A DNA stretch of 64,000 bases from SZAS-79 sp964599095 (GCA_964599095.1 CAZREB010000006.1:186001-250000); one strand, 5' to 3'. Numbered from the stretch's first letter, positions 1 through 8,460 are shown. Notes: generated from the sequence alone by a model not told the origin. Made by a program: numbers and translations.

Positions 1-454
1 CCTGCACCATGAAATCGTAGCCGGGGTGCTCTCGATACGGCCCGGTTTGTCCAAACCCGGTGACCGAGCAATAGATCAGGCGCGGGTTGATTGCCTTGAG
101 GTCTTCATAGCCCAGCCCGTACCGGGCGAGATCACCGAACTTGTAGTTCTCGATCAGCACGTCGCATACGCGCGCGAGCTCGCGTACGACTTGCTGGCCC
201 TCGGGCTTGGAGATATTGAGCGAGACCGATTTCTTGCCGCGGTTGGCGGCAGTGAAATAGGCCGAATCCTTCGAATCCTTGCCGTCCTTGTCCTTCACCC
301 ACGGCGGCCCGAACGCACGCGAGTCGTCGCCGGTCTTGGGGCGCTCGACCTTGATGACCTCGGCGCCGAGGTCGGCCATGTTCTGGCCGGCCCAGGGCCC
401 GGCCAGCACTCTGGAGAGGTCGAGTACGCGGATATGCGAAAGGGGTCCGGCCAT
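1..454 (-). CDS. CoA-transferase family III (CaiB/BaiF), 3' part outside the window
   Basis: This is the N-terminal part (about 151 residues) of a class III CoA-transferase, a cytosolic enzyme that moves CoA from an acyl-CoA donor to a carboxylic acid. The reading frame opens with ATG at 454 and is still open at the window edge. The N-terminus RVLDLSRVLAGPWAGQNMAD and the following LGAEVIKVE are the family's CoA-binding start. Further on, the frame reads IYCSVTGFGQTGPYRERPG, the usual conserved block. It lies 62 bases downstream of malonyl-CoA decarboxylase on the same strand, so a role in loading malonate or another dicarboxylate onto CoA is possible. That is inference from position only, because substrate cannot be read from this half. 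Confidence 0.88.
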   Translation of the reverse strand, partial: MAGPLSHIRVLDLSRVLAGPWAGQNMADLGAEVIKVERPKTGDDSRAFGPPWVKDKDGKDSKDSAYFTAANRGKKSVSLNISKPEGQQVVRELARVCDVLIENYKFGDLARYGLGYEDLKAINPRLIYCSVTGFGQTGPYREHPGYDFMVQ

Positions 455-516
455 GAGTGTCTTCCCAGTTCTTCGTCAGGCCGGGATTATCCCCGGAAAC
501 CGGCGCCGGACGTCGC

Positions 517-1803
517 TCAGGCGGTGCCGGTGGCCTGCGGTTTCGCTCGCAGGAGGTTGCGCACGCTGCGCGAGGCCGCAACCGCGCGATTGTGGGCGAA
601 TTCCTCGTGGTTCTTCTCGATCGCGTCGAGGTCGTAGACGTAGTTGACCATGAAGCCGGCCGCTTCGCGCAGACCCTTGGGCGAGACGTCACCCAGCCAG
701 TTGACCCGTTCGAGCCGCGCGCCGTTATTCAGGTGAAAGCGCGCCACCGGGTCGCGCGGCTTGCCGGAGGAATGCTTGGCCGACAGTAGATAAGTGGCGA
801 GTGCCTTGGAGAGCACCGGCCGCAGGACGGATTCGGCGTTGGGGGCCTTGGGCCACTCGGGCTGGCCGATCGACCCGGCAATCTCGAACTCTTCCTCGGT
901 AAGCGCGGACTTGGCATCGCGGGTCAGCCAGTGAACGAATCCCGGCACCGGGGACAGCGTGACGAACGTCTTGAGATGCGGCATTTCGCGCCGCAACTCC
1001 TCGACCACCTGCTTGATCAGGAAATTCCCGAACGACACGCCCTGCAGACCGTCCTGGCAGTTCGAGATCGAGTAGAACACGGCCGTCGTCGCGCGCTTCG
1101 GATCGATCGGCATGCGCGCGGCATCGAGCAGCGGGGCGATCGAATCGGGAATCGTGCGGGTCAGCGCGACCTCGACGAAGATCAGCGGCTCGTCGACCAG
1201 CGTCGGATGGAAGAACGCGAAGCACTTCCGGTCCGGCGGATCCAGTCGCGCGCGCAATTCCTGCCAGCCCTTGATCTCGTGCACCGCTTCGTACTGGATG
1301 ATCTTTTCCAGGATCGAGGCCGGCGTCGACCAGTCGATCCGGCGCAGGACGAGGAACCCACGGTTGAACCACGACACGAACAGGTGCTTGAAGTCCGCAT
1401 CGACCCGCCTGAGCTCGGGGTGACCGGGAATCTTTTGCAATACGTCCTCGCGCATGCGCACCAGGACTGCAGTCCCGCCCGGCGCGAGGTTCAGCCGGCG
1501 CAGCAGTTCCTGCAGGCGGGGCTCCGCGGCTTCGTGAAGCTGGAATGCGAGTTCCGGCCCGGGGTCGGCGACATACCGGGTAATCGCCTCGTCGATCCGC
1601 TTCGGGTCGGCGCCGAAGCGCTCGGCCAAGAGCGTCAGGAACTGCAGCTTCACTTCGGCCGATGCGCTGGTGTAGGCATCCAGCAATTCCCGGGCGCGCG
1701 CCACGCCCGAAGCCTCGCCACGCTCCGAGAGCAATGCCTCGGCGAGCGCACCGAGTTCTTCCCTCCGGGACGAGAACAGGCGGGTGAGGAATCTGGGTGC
1801 CAT
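517..1803 (-). CDS. mcd: malonyl-CoA decarboxylase
   Basis: This protein of 428 residues decarboxylates malonyl-CoA to acetyl-CoA and CO2. The N-terminal half is the helical oligomerisation domain and the C-terminal half is a GNAT-like catalytic domain. The segment FYSISNCQDGLQGVSFGNFL carries the conserved serine region, and HLNNGARLERVNWLGD carries the catalytic histidine region; both are hallmarks of the MCD family. The length fits the bacterial enzymes. It starts 12 bases after the EF-hand/BON gene and is followed by a class III CoA-transferase, which suggests malonate use or malonyl-CoA disposal (inference). No malonyl-CoA synthetase (matB) is visible here. The ATG at 1803 has no strong ribosome-binding site, but the family N-terminus fits it. 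Confidence 0.93.
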   Translation of the reverse strand: MAPRFLTRLFSSRREELGALAEALLSERGEASGVARARELLDAYTSASAEVKLQFLTLLAERFGADPKRIDEAITRYVADPGPELAFQLHEAAEPRLQELLRRLNLAPGGTAVLVRMREDVLQKIPGHPELRRVDADFKHLFVSWFNRGFLVLRRIDWSTPASILEKIIQYEAVHEIKGWQELRARLDPPDRKCFAFFHPTLVDEPLIFVEVALTRTIPDSIAPLLDAARMPIDPKRATTAVFYSISNCQDGLQGVSFGNFLIKQVVEELRREMPHLKTFVTLSPVPGFVHWLTRDAKSALTEEEFEIAGSIGQPEWPKAPNAESVLRPVLSKALATYLLSAKHSSGKPRDPVARFHLNNGARLERVNWLGDVSPKGLREAAGFMVNYVYDLDAIEKNHEEFAHNRAVAASRSVRNLLRAKPQATGTA

Positions 1804-1815
1804 CGGTTTGCCGGG

Positions 1816-2277
1816 TTACTTCGTCCTTAGGTCGTTCTTGACGCTGCGCACGCCCGATACGGCGGCCGCAACCTTGCCCGCAGCACTGACCTGCTCTTTG
1901 TTGTCGACCGTTCCGCTCAACTGCACGCGGCCCTCGTAAGTGTCGACCGAGATCGACGTGGAAGGCACGCCCTTGGCGACGAGGAGCTGGGCCTTGACCT
2001 TGGTCGTGATCGCGCTGTCGGCCAGCACCCGCATGTCGTTGTCCTCCATGGCCTTGATGTACTCGTCTTCCGAAAGCTTGCCATCCTTGTTCGCGTCGAA
2101 TTTTTTGAACCGCTTTTCCAGTTCCTTCTCTGCCGCGGCTTCGGTCTTGGAGATCGATCCGTCGCCGTTCCTGTCGAGCGCGGCGAACGCCTGGTTCTTC
2201 GCGTCCTTGGCGAGCGCGGGATGGGCCTGCATCAGCCCGGCGCAAACGAGGGCGAGGAGTAGGGACTGGGTGCGCAT
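1816..2277 (-). CDS. exported EF-hand plus BON domain protein
   Basis: This is a small exported protein of 153 residues. It begins with a signal peptide (basic MRTQ, hydrophobic core, likely cleavage after ALA near residue 23). Two canonical calcium-binding EF-hand loops follow, DRNGDGSISKTE and DANKDGKLSEDE, with acidic or polar residues at positions 1, 3, 5, 9 and 12. The last 70 residues form a BON domain (ITTKVKAQLLVAKGVPST, then VQLSGTVDNKEQ), a fold linked to membrane or phospholipid binding in OsmY-type periplasmic proteins. AAGGGA lies a few bases before the ATG and supports the start. The pairing suggests a calcium-responsive periplasmic envelope protein, but the function is not known. 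The 180 bases upstream hold no recognised gene. Confidence 0.82.
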   Translation of the reverse strand: MRTQSLLLALVCAGLMQAHPALAKDAKNQAFAALDRNGDGSISKTEAAAEKELEKRFKKFDANKDGKLSEDEYIKAMEDNDMRVLADSAITTKVKAQLLVAKGVPSTSISVDTYEGRVQLSGTVDNKEQVSAAGKVAAAVSGVRSVKNDLRTK

Positions 2278-2457
2278 GGTGGTTCCCTTCAGGTGGGTTG
2301 GACAAGCCCCAAGCCCATTCCCGGGTCGGGCCAGCCTTGCCGGAAAGATATCACACGCGGGCCGCGCGATTCGCCGGCGGCCGGCATGCTACTGACATCA
2401 TTTCTACTAACCTCTAGAGCCAGCACGGCTTTCGAGGAAACTTGCTGACATCGACAA

Positions 2458-3264
2458 CTACCAGAGGCTGATCACCATCCGGATCGCGATGCCATACAGC
2501 ATCAGCGCAAAGACCAGGCGCAGCCGCTTCACCGGCATGCGATGCGACACTCGCGCGCCGTAAGGGGCGACAAGCACGCTGGGCGGGACCACGAGGGCGA
2601 GCGCCGGCAGGTAGATGAACCCAAGGCTCCACGCAGGCAACGGACCGGCCCGCATCCCGGCCCACACATAGCCGACGCTCGCCGCCAGTGCGAGCGGAAA
2701 CCCGATCGCAGCCGCGGTGCCTACCGCCCGCTTGAGCGGCACGTTGCACCAGGTCATGAAGGGAATCGTCATGAAGGCTGCGCCGGCGGCGACGAATGCG
2801 GCAAAGAACGAAACGATCGTACCGACGAACGCCAGGCCGGCACGCCCGGGCAGCGTCCGCTTGCCCCTGGGCGTGAGGTCGAAGAACATCGACGTCGCCG
2901 CGTAGAGGATGAATGCGGCGAAGAAGATCGCGAGCGGCCGGCCCGGCACCTTGCCGGCGACCAGCGCGGCCGCCACGGCGCCGATGGCGAGGCCGGGCAA
3001 CATGCCGGTGACGATCTTCCAGTCGACGCCGCCGCGTAGATGATGGGCACGAACGCTGGCGGCGGAGGTGAACGGAATCGTCGCCATCGCAGTGGCCAGC
3101 GCCATGTGCATCAGGTGGTCGGGAGGAAACCCGGTTTCGACCCCTTGTGCACCGAAGACGAAAAGCAGGATCGGCACCATGATCATGCCGCCGCCGACGC
3201 CGAGCAATCCGGCCATGAATCCCACGACCGCGCCGATCAACGGATACAGCCACCAGTACTCCAC
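2458..3264 (-). CDS. TSUP-family (TauE/SafE) membrane transporter
   Basis: This integral membrane protein of 268 residues belongs to the TauE/SafE (TSUP) family, whose members export sulfite or organosulfur anions or other small anions. It has about eight hydrophobic helices arranged as two similar halves. Each half begins with the glycine-rich family motif: GAVVGFMAGLLGVGGGMIMV near the N-terminus, and FVGTIVSFFAAFVAAGAAFM in the second half. The start is GTG at 3264, three bases after the stop of the HAD phosphatase gene, so it is probably the last gene of a glpD-HAD-TSUP operon. The substrate is unknown. Confidence 0.85.
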   Translation of the reverse strand: MEYWWLYPLIGAVVGFMAGLLGVGGGMIMVPILLFVFGAQGVETGFPPDHLMHMALATAMATIPFTSAASVRAHHLRGGVDWKIVTGMLPGLAIGAVAAALVAGKVPGRPLAIFFAAFILYAATSMFFDLTPRGKRTLPGRAGLAFVGTIVSFFAAFVAAGAAFMTIPFMTWCNVPLKRAVGTAAAIGFPLALAASVGYVWAGMRAGPLPAWSLGFIYLPALALVVPPSVLVAPYGARVSHRMPVKRLRLVFALMLYGIAIRMVISLW

Positions 3265-3267
3265 GCT

Positions 3268-4050
3268 TCAGCGCTCCAGCAGGTGGTTGACCAGTTCGGC
3301 GAAGCCGGCGCCCGCGTCACTGGGGGTCACATAGACCGGGGCCGGCTCGAGACGGCCCTCGAAGCGGCGCACGTTGGCCACGCCGACCGCGGCCGGGAAA
3401 TAGGCGAACATCGGCGAGTCGTTCGGCGAGTCGCCGGCATAGGCGAATTGCGCCTTCGATGCGTCGAGGTCCATGGCCAGGCATTCGCGGGCAAAAGTCT
3501 TCGCCATGCCGAGCTTGTCGTATTCGCCGAACCACCCGTTCACGTGGATCGAACTGATCTTCGCCGTCATGCCGGCGGCGCGCATCATACCCGCGATCCG
3601 CTCGGCTTCGGCCAGCGGCAAAGCAGGCACATCCTCGCAGAAGTCGATGGCAAGGTCGGTCTCCCGATAATGCTGGTCGGAAGCGAGCGCGCAGCCGGGA
3701 ACCGTCGCGACGATCTGGGCACCGATGCCCGCAAGGCGCGCGCGATTCGCGTCCCGGGTAGCGACGTCCTGCAAGAAGCGCTTTTCGAGCCGCCGCCGGC
3801 CGGCGTCGTAGCGGAAATAGAATGCGCCGTTTTCGCCTACGACCGCATCGACCGGCCACATGCGCGCAATGTGGTCGCACCATCCTGCCGGCCGGCCGGT
3901 GACCGGCACTGCGATCCGGCCGGCCGACTTCCACCTTTCGAGCGCCGCATAAGCCGCCGAGGTCAGCCGGCCGTCTGACGTCAGCGTGTCGTCGATGTCG
4001 AAGAACAGGCCGTTGATGCCCTGGGTGGGCAACTCGGCCAGCGGCCGCAT
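3268..4050 (-). CDS. HAD-superfamily phosphatase (type IIB)
   Basis: This cytosolic hydrolase of 260 residues has the HAD signature FFDIDDTLTSDG near its N-terminus (nucleophile and general-acid aspartates in DxDxT). A conserved lysine region lies mid-sequence, and the C-terminal metal-binding motif is AYAGDSPNDSPMF. A cap domain between the motifs places it with the type IIB (Cof-like, sugar-phosphate) phosphatases. The ATG at 4050 overlaps the glpD stop by one base (TGATG), which implies translational coupling and fixes the start. An upstream in-frame extension has no homologous look. Coupling to glycerol-3-phosphate dehydrogenase suggests a small phosphorylated metabolite as substrate, but the sequence does not show which. 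Confidence 0.85.
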   Translation of the reverse strand: MRPLAELPTQGINGLFFDIDDTLTSDGRLTSAAYAALERWKSAGRIAVPVTGRPAGWCDHIARMWPVDAVVGENGAFYFRYDAGRRRLEKRFLQDVATRDANRARLAGIGAQIVATVPGCALASDQHYRETDLAIDFCEDVPALPLAEAERIAGMMRAAGMTAKISSIHVNGWFGEYDKLGMAKTFARECLAMDLDASKAQFAYAGDSPNDSPMFAYFPAAVGVANVRRFEGRLEPAPVYVTPSDAGAGFAELVNHLLER

Positions 4051-5546
4051 CACTGCGCCGCCAGCCACTGCGCTACGCGATCGGCCTGCGCGCCGGTGAG
4101 GTGGAGGCCGGTCTTTGTGCGGCGCCAGAGCACGTCCTCGGCCGTGGTGGCCCACTCGTGATCGACGAGGTAGCGGACTTCGCCCGCATAAAGACCTGCA
4201 CCGAAGTGCTCGCCCAGACCCGCTTCATCGCGCGCGTCGCCAAGCACCGCCATCGTCCGGCTTCCGTGGCGGCGGAAAAGGCCGGCAAGCGCTTCGGCCG
4301 GAATGCCGGGGTGGCTGCCACGCAAGCGCTCGAAAACCGTCTCCGGCCTATCGTCGAAATCGCTGCCCGGGAGCTTCTGCTTGTCTGTCCACGGGCCCCT
4401 CATCCCCGGGAAATAGGGGGCCAGCTTCTCCATCGCGTGCTCGGCGAGCCTTCGATAGGTGGTGATCTTCCCGCCGAAGACCGACAGCACGGCTATCGCG
4501 CCCTGGTCGTCGTCCACGCGCAGAGTGTAGTCGCGCGTCACTGCGGACGGGTCGCTCGTACCGTCGTCGTAGAGAGGGCGGATGCCGGAATAGCGCCAGA
4601 CGGTGTCGGCCGGCGCGATCGGCCTGGCCAGGTAGCGGTTGACCGCGCGGCACAGATAGGCGACCTCCTCTTCGCTGGCCTGTGGATGGCCCGGGTCGCC
4701 TTCCACCGCGACATCGGTGGTGCCGATCAGCGTATAGCGGCCTTCGTAGGGGATCATGAACACTACACGCTTGTCGTCGTTCTGCAGGATGAAGGCGTGC
4801 GCACCCTCGTAGACCCGCGGGACCACGATATGGCTACCCTTGACCAGGCGCACGTTATCCCGGCTCGGCTGGTGGAGGTGCCCGTTGAGCACTTCCTTCA
4901 CCCACGGGCCGGCTGCATTGACGATTGCACGCGCGGCGATCTCGCGGGTGGCGCCGTCCGCGCCCTCGAGTTGAGCGCGCCACAAGCCGTCCTTGCCGTC
5001 GCCCTCCCGCTTGGCGTTGACGCACGTCGTGCGCGTCAGGATCTTGGCGCCGAGCCGCTTCGCATCCAGTGCGTTTGCGACGACCAGGCGCGCGTCGTCG
5101 ACGCGGCAGTCGGAGTAGATGAAGCCGTTGCGCAGCGTGTCCTTCAGGCCCGCGTTGTAGGGTGGCACCGCGAGGCTTACGCCCGAAGACCCCGGCAGCG
5201 ACGTGCGGCGGCCGAGATGGTCATACAGGAAAAGCCCGATGCGGATCATCCACCGCGGCCGCAGCTCCGGTACGTGCGGCATGATGAAGCGCATCGGCGT
5301 GACGAGGTGGCTCGCGATCGACAGCAGCACTTCGCGCTCGGCCAGCGCCTCGCCCACGAGTCGGAATTCGTATTGCTCGAGGTAGCGCAGGCCGCCATGG
5401 ATCAGCTTGGATGACCACGACGACGTGTGCGAAGCGAGATCGTCCTTCTCGACCACCATCACCGAGAGCCCGCGACCGGCCGCATCGCGCGCAATGCCGA
5501 TGCCGTTGATGCCGCCGCCGACGACGAGAAGGTCGAATTTTTCCAT
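4050..5546 (-). CDS. glpD: aerobic glycerol-3-phosphate dehydrogenase
   Basis: This FAD enzyme of 498 residues oxidises sn-glycerol 3-phosphate to dihydroxyacetone phosphate and feeds electrons to quinone at the inner membrane. The N-terminus holds the Rossmann dinucleotide site VVGGGINGIGIARDAAGRG. The glpD/FAD-G3PDH signature SSKLIHGGLRYLEQYEF follows at about residue 45, and the central part has IGTTDVAVEGDPG. The C-terminal 100 residues form the helical DAO_C domain. Length and motifs match proteobacterial GlpD. It is coupled to the HAD gene downstream and sits after the terminator of the ATP synthase operon. No glpK or glpF is visible in the window. Confidence 0.95.
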   Translation of the reverse strand: MEKFDLLVVGGGINGIGIARDAAGRGLSVMVVEKDDLASHTSSWSSKLIHGGLRYLEQYEFRLVGEALAEREVLLSIASHLVTPMRFIMPHVPELRPRWMIRIGLFLYDHLGRRTSLPGSSGVSLAVPPYNAGLKDTLRNGFIYSDCRVDDARLVVANALDAKRLGAKILTRTTCVNAKREGDGKDGLWRAQLEGADGATREIAARAIVNAAGPWVKEVLNGHLHQPSRDNVRLVKGSHIVVPRVYEGAHAFILQNDDKRVVFMIPYEGRYTLIGTTDVAVEGDPGHPQASEEEVAYLCRAVNRYLARPIAPADTVWRYSGIRPLYDDGTSDPSAVTRDYTLRVDDDQGAIAVLSVFGGKITTYRRLAEHAMEKLAPYFPGMRGPWTDKQKLPGSDFDDRPETVFERLRGSHPGIPAEALAGLFRRHGSRTMAVLGDARDEAGLGEHFGAGLYAGEVRYLVDHEWATTAEDVLWRRTKTGLHLTGAQADRVAQWLAAQ

Positions 5547-5604
5547 CAGGCCGCTGGCAGGATACCGCGGAAGGCAGCGTCGATCATGTTCCGGTTCCCA
5601 AATG

Positions 5605-5629
5605 AAAAGGGGCAGCTTTCACTGCCCCC
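5605..5629 (-). terminator. intrinsic terminator of the ATP synthase operon
   Basis: Just after the atpC stop, the minus strand folds into a perfect 7-bp GC stem (GGGGCAG / CTGCCCC at 5609-5615 and 5622-5628) with a 6-base loop. Four U residues and then a U-rich run follow (5600-5608). It lies 22-46 bases past the atpC stop and before glpD, so it separates the atp operon from glpD. Confidence 0.8.
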
Positions 5630-5650
5630 GGGATTGCGGCTGCGGAAACG

Positions 5651-6073
5651 CTACTTTTTCTGGCGCAGCTTGCGGATGGCGGCGATCTGCGCTGCCGCTT
5701 CGGCCAGTTCGGCCGCCGCCTTGGCGTATTCCATCTTGCCGGTGCGGTCCTGCATCGCTTCCTGCGCGCGCTTCTGCGCATCGAGCGCCTTGGCCTCGTC
5801 CAGGTCGTGGCCGCGGATCGCGGTGTCGGCCAGCACCGTGACGACCTGCGGCTGGACTTCGAGAATCCCGCCGGCCACGAAGATCAGCTCCTCGTCGCCG
5901 CCGCCCTCGGGCTTGATTCGCACCGTGCCCGGCCTGATGCGCGTGATCAGCGGCGTATGACGCGGATAGATGCCCAGCTCGCCCACCTCGCCGGGCAGGA
6001 CGACGAATTCCGCCTCGCCGGCGTAGATCTGCTCTTCGGCGCTGACGACGTCGATGTGGATTGTGTGCGCCAT
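5651..6073 (-). CDS. atpC: F1Fo ATP synthase subunit epsilon
   Basis: This protein of 140 residues is the epsilon subunit of the F1 central stalk; it couples rotation to catalysis and can inhibit ATP hydrolysis. The N-terminal beta-sandwich begins with HIDVVSAEEQIYAGEAEFVV and carries LPGEVGELGIYPRHTPL, a family hallmark. The C-terminal helical hairpin holds DLDEAKALDAQKRAQEAM. The start ATG overlaps the atpD stop by one base (TAATG). It is the last gene of the operon and is followed at once by an intrinsic terminator. Confidence 0.97.
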   Translation of the reverse strand: MAHTIHIDVVSAEEQIYAGEAEFVVLPGEVGELGIYPRHTPLITRIRPGTVRIKPEGGGDEELIFVAGGILEVQPQVVTVLADTAIRGHDLDEAKALDAQKRAQEAMQDRTGKMEYAKAAAELAEAAAQIAAIRKLRQKK

Positions 6074-7452
6074 TACTGCAGGGTCTTCGCTTTCTCGACC
6101 GCTTCCTCGATGCCGCCGACCATGTAGAACGCCTGCTCGGGCAGGTGGTCGTAGTCGCCGTTGACGATGCCCTTGAAGCCCTTGATCGTCTCCGCGAGCG
6201 GCACGTACTTGCCATCCTGGCCGGTGAAGTTCTTGGCCACGTCGAACGGCTGCGACAGGAAGCGCTGGATCTTCCGCGCGCGCGCAACGGCCAGTTTGTC
6301 TTCCGGGGAAAGTTCGTCCATGCCCAGGATCGCGATGATGTCGCGCAACTCCTTGTAGCGCTGCAGCGTCGCCTGGACGGCGCGCGCTACGGTGTAGTGC
6401 TCCTCCCCGACCACGTGCGGGTCCATCTGTCGGCTGGTGGAGTCGAGCGGGTCCACGGCCGGGTAAATGCCGAGCGAAGCGATGTCGCGCGACAGCACCA
6501 CGGTGGAGTCCAAGTGGCCGAAGGTCGTCGCGGGCGACGGGTCGGTCAGGTCGTCGGCCGGCACGTAAACGGCCTGGATCGACGTGATCGAGCCGGTCTT
6601 GGTGGAGGTGATGCGCTCCTGCAGGCGGCCCATCTCCTCGGCAAGGGTCGGCTGGTAGCCCACTGCCGAAGGCATCCGGCCGAGCAGCGCGGACACTTCC
6701 GTGCCGGCCAGCGTGAAGCGGTAGATGTTGTCGACGAAGAACAGCACGTCACGGCCTTCGTCGCGGAACGCCTCGGCCATCGTGAGGCCGGTCAGCGCGA
6801 CGCGCAGGCGGTTGCCGGGCGGCTCGTTCATCTGGCCGTAGACCAGCGCGACCTTGTCCAGCACGCCGCCGTCCTTCATCTCGTGGTAGAAGTCGTTGCC
6901 CTCGCGGGTGCGCTCGCCGACGCCGGCAAACACCGACAGGCCCGAGTGCTTCTTCGCGATGTTGTTGATGAGTTCCATCATGTTGACCGTCTTGCCCACG
7001 CCTGCGCCGCCGAACAGGCCGACCTTGCCGCCCTTGGCGAACGGGCAGACGAGGTCGATCACCTTGATGCCGGTTTCGAGCAGGTCCTGCGAAGGCGAAA
7101 GCTCCTCGTACTTCGGCGCGTTGCGGTGGATCGACGAGGTGGTCTCCGAGCCGATCGGGCCGGCTTCGTCGATCGGACGGCCCAGCACGTCCATGATGCG
7201 GCCGAGGGTCTTGGGGCCGATCGGCACCATGATCGGGTTCTTGGTGTTGACCACCGTCATGCCGCGGCGCAGCCCGTCGGAGGAACCCAGCGCAATGGTG
7301 CGCACGATGCCGTCGCCGAGCTGCTGCTGCACTTCGAGCGTGAGACCGATGTCATCCATCTTTAGCGCGTCGTAGATGGCGGGCATCTGGTCGCGCGGGA
7401 ACTCGACGTCGACCACGGCGCCGATGCACTGGACGATTGTTCCTTGGTTCAT
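6073..7452 (-). CDS. atpD: F1Fo ATP synthase subunit beta
   Basis: This is the catalytic beta subunit (459 residues) of F1. It has the Walker A motif GGAGVGKTVNMMELI, Walker B within DVLFFVDNIYRFT, the conserved GERTREGNDFYHEM segment with the catalytic glutamate, and ALLGRMPSAVGYQPTL. The ATP synthase alpha/beta signature PAVDPLDSTS is also intact. It follows atpG in the standard order and is separated from it by 90 bases that hold a perfect 21-bp hairpin, listed separately. It is translationally coupled to atpC. Confidence 0.98.
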   Translation of the reverse strand: MNQGTIVQCIGAVVDVEFPRDQMPAIYDALKMDDIGLTLEVQQQLGDGIVRTIALGSSDGLRRGMTVVNTKNPIMVPIGPKTLGRIMDVLGRPIDEAGPIGSETTSSIHRNAPKYEELSPSQDLLETGIKVIDLVCPFAKGGKVGLFGGAGVGKTVNMMELINNIAKKHSGLSVFAGVGERTREGNDFYHEMKDGGVLDKVALVYGQMNEPPGNRLRVALTGLTMAEAFRDEGRDVLFFVDNIYRFTLAGTEVSALLGRMPSAVGYQPTLAEEMGRLQERITSTKTGSITSIQAVYVPADDLTDPSPATTFGHLDSTVVLSRDIASLGIYPAVDPLDSTSRQMDPHVVGEEHYTVARAVQATLQRYKELRDIIAILGMDELSPEDKLAVARARKIQRFLSQPFDVAKNFTGQDGKYVPLAETIKGFKGIVNGDYDHLPEQAFYMVGGIEEAVEKAKTLQ

Positions 7453-7483
7453 GGCTATGTTCCTAGTAAATCAGATTCGTTTG

Positions 7484-7531
7484 GATCCCTCATTTGAGCG
7501 GATGAAAAGCCATCCGCTCAAATGAGGGATC
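7484..7531 (-). repeat. perfect 21-bp inverted repeat between atpG and atpD
   Basis: The arms at 7484-7504 and 7511-7531 are perfect reverse complements over 21 bases, separated by a 6-base loop. The transcript would form a long hairpin 12 bases after the atpG stop and about 32 bases before the atpD start. No U-tract follows, so it is not a classic terminator. It may be an mRNA stability or processing element that adjusts the subunit ratio, or a mobile REP-like unit. No second copy was noticed in the window. Confidence 0.85.
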
Positions 7532-7542
7532 TTGCATAAAAG

Positions 7543-8406
7543 CTAAACGGCCGCTGCGCCGCCGACGATCTCCGAAAGCTCCTTGGTGATCGCCGCCTGG
7601 CGCGACTTGTTGTAAATGAGCTGCAGTTCCCCGATTACGTTGCCGGCGTTGTCGCTGGCCGCTTTCATTGCGACCATGCGCGCGCTCTGCTCAGAGGCGA
7701 TGTTCTCGGACACCGCCTGGTAGATCAGCGCTTCGATGTACCGGGTGAGCACCTGGTCGATCACGACCTTGGCGTCGGGCTCGTAGATGTAGTCCCACAG
7801 GCCTTCGGGCGCGCCCATCTTCTCGCCCGACAGCGGCAGCAGTTGTTCCATCACCGGCTCCTGCTTCATCGTGTTCAGGAACTTGGTATAGAAGATCATC
7901 AGGCGGTCGAACCTGTCCTCGGTGTAGCCGTCGAGCATGACCTTGACCGCGCCGATCAGCTTGTCCATGTGCGGCGTGTCGCCCAGGCCGATGACGTGCG
8001 AGACGAGGTTGGCCTTGAGGCGCTGCATGAACCCGAAGCCCTTGTTGCCTATCGCGCAGACCTCGAACTGCTCGCCCTGGCCCTCCCACTCGCGCATCTT
8101 CGCGAGTGCCATGCGCAGCACGTTGGTGTTGAGGCCGCCGCAGAGGCCCTTGTCAGACGTGATCACGATGATGCCGACCTTCTTGACCGAGTCGCGCTCG
8201 ACCAGGAACGGGTGGCGATACTCGGGATTCGCGTGGCTCATGTGCGCGGCGACGTTGCGGATTTTTTCCGCGTAGGGGCGTGCAGCGCGCATGCGCTGCT
8301 GCGCCTTCCTCATCTTGGAGGCGGCGACCATCTCCATGGCCTTGGTGATCTTGCGCGTGTTTTGCACGCTCTTGATCTTGGTGCGGATTTCCTTGCTGCC
8401 GGGCAT
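7543..8406 (-). CDS. atpG: F1Fo ATP synthase subunit gamma
   Basis: This protein of 287 residues is the rotating central shaft of F1. The N-terminal helix carries the family start PGSKEIRTKIKSVQNTRKIT followed by KAMEMVAASKMRKAQ. The mid-region has VGIIVITSDKGLCGGLN. The C-terminal helix has the signature VAMKAASDNAGNVIGELQL and ends in ITKELSEIVGGAAAV, the part that sits inside the alpha/beta ring. It lies in conserved order between atpA and atpD. Confidence 0.97.
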   Translation of the reverse strand: MPGSKEIRTKIKSVQNTRKITKAMEMVAASKMRKAQQRMRAARPYAEKIRNVAAHMSHANPEYRHPFLVERDSVKKVGIIVITSDKGLCGGLNTNVLRMALAKMREWEGQGEQFEVCAIGNKGFGFMQRLKANLVSHVIGLGDTPHMDKLIGAVKVMLDGYTEDRFDRLMIFYTKFLNTMKQEPVMEQLLPLSGEKMGAPEGLWDYIYEPDAKVVIDQVLTRYIEALIYQAVSENIASEQSARMVAMKAASDNAGNVIGELQLIYNKSRQAAITKELSEIVGGAAAV

Positions 8407-8460
8407 TGCAGGCCTCTCGCCTAGTTCGAGCCGTGGTGGGTGCGGATCGCGGTCTCAGTC

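Noticed and set aside
725..2305. A 526-codon minus-strand frame across malonyl-CoA decarboxylase and the EF-hand/BON gene
   Set aside because: It runs in another phase through two genes with clear motifs; composition is Arg/Gly-rich without a recognisable fold.
2278..2457. A small gene between the EF-hand/BON and TSUP genes
   Set aside because: No supported frame; the segment is probably the promoter region of the EF-hand/BON gene.
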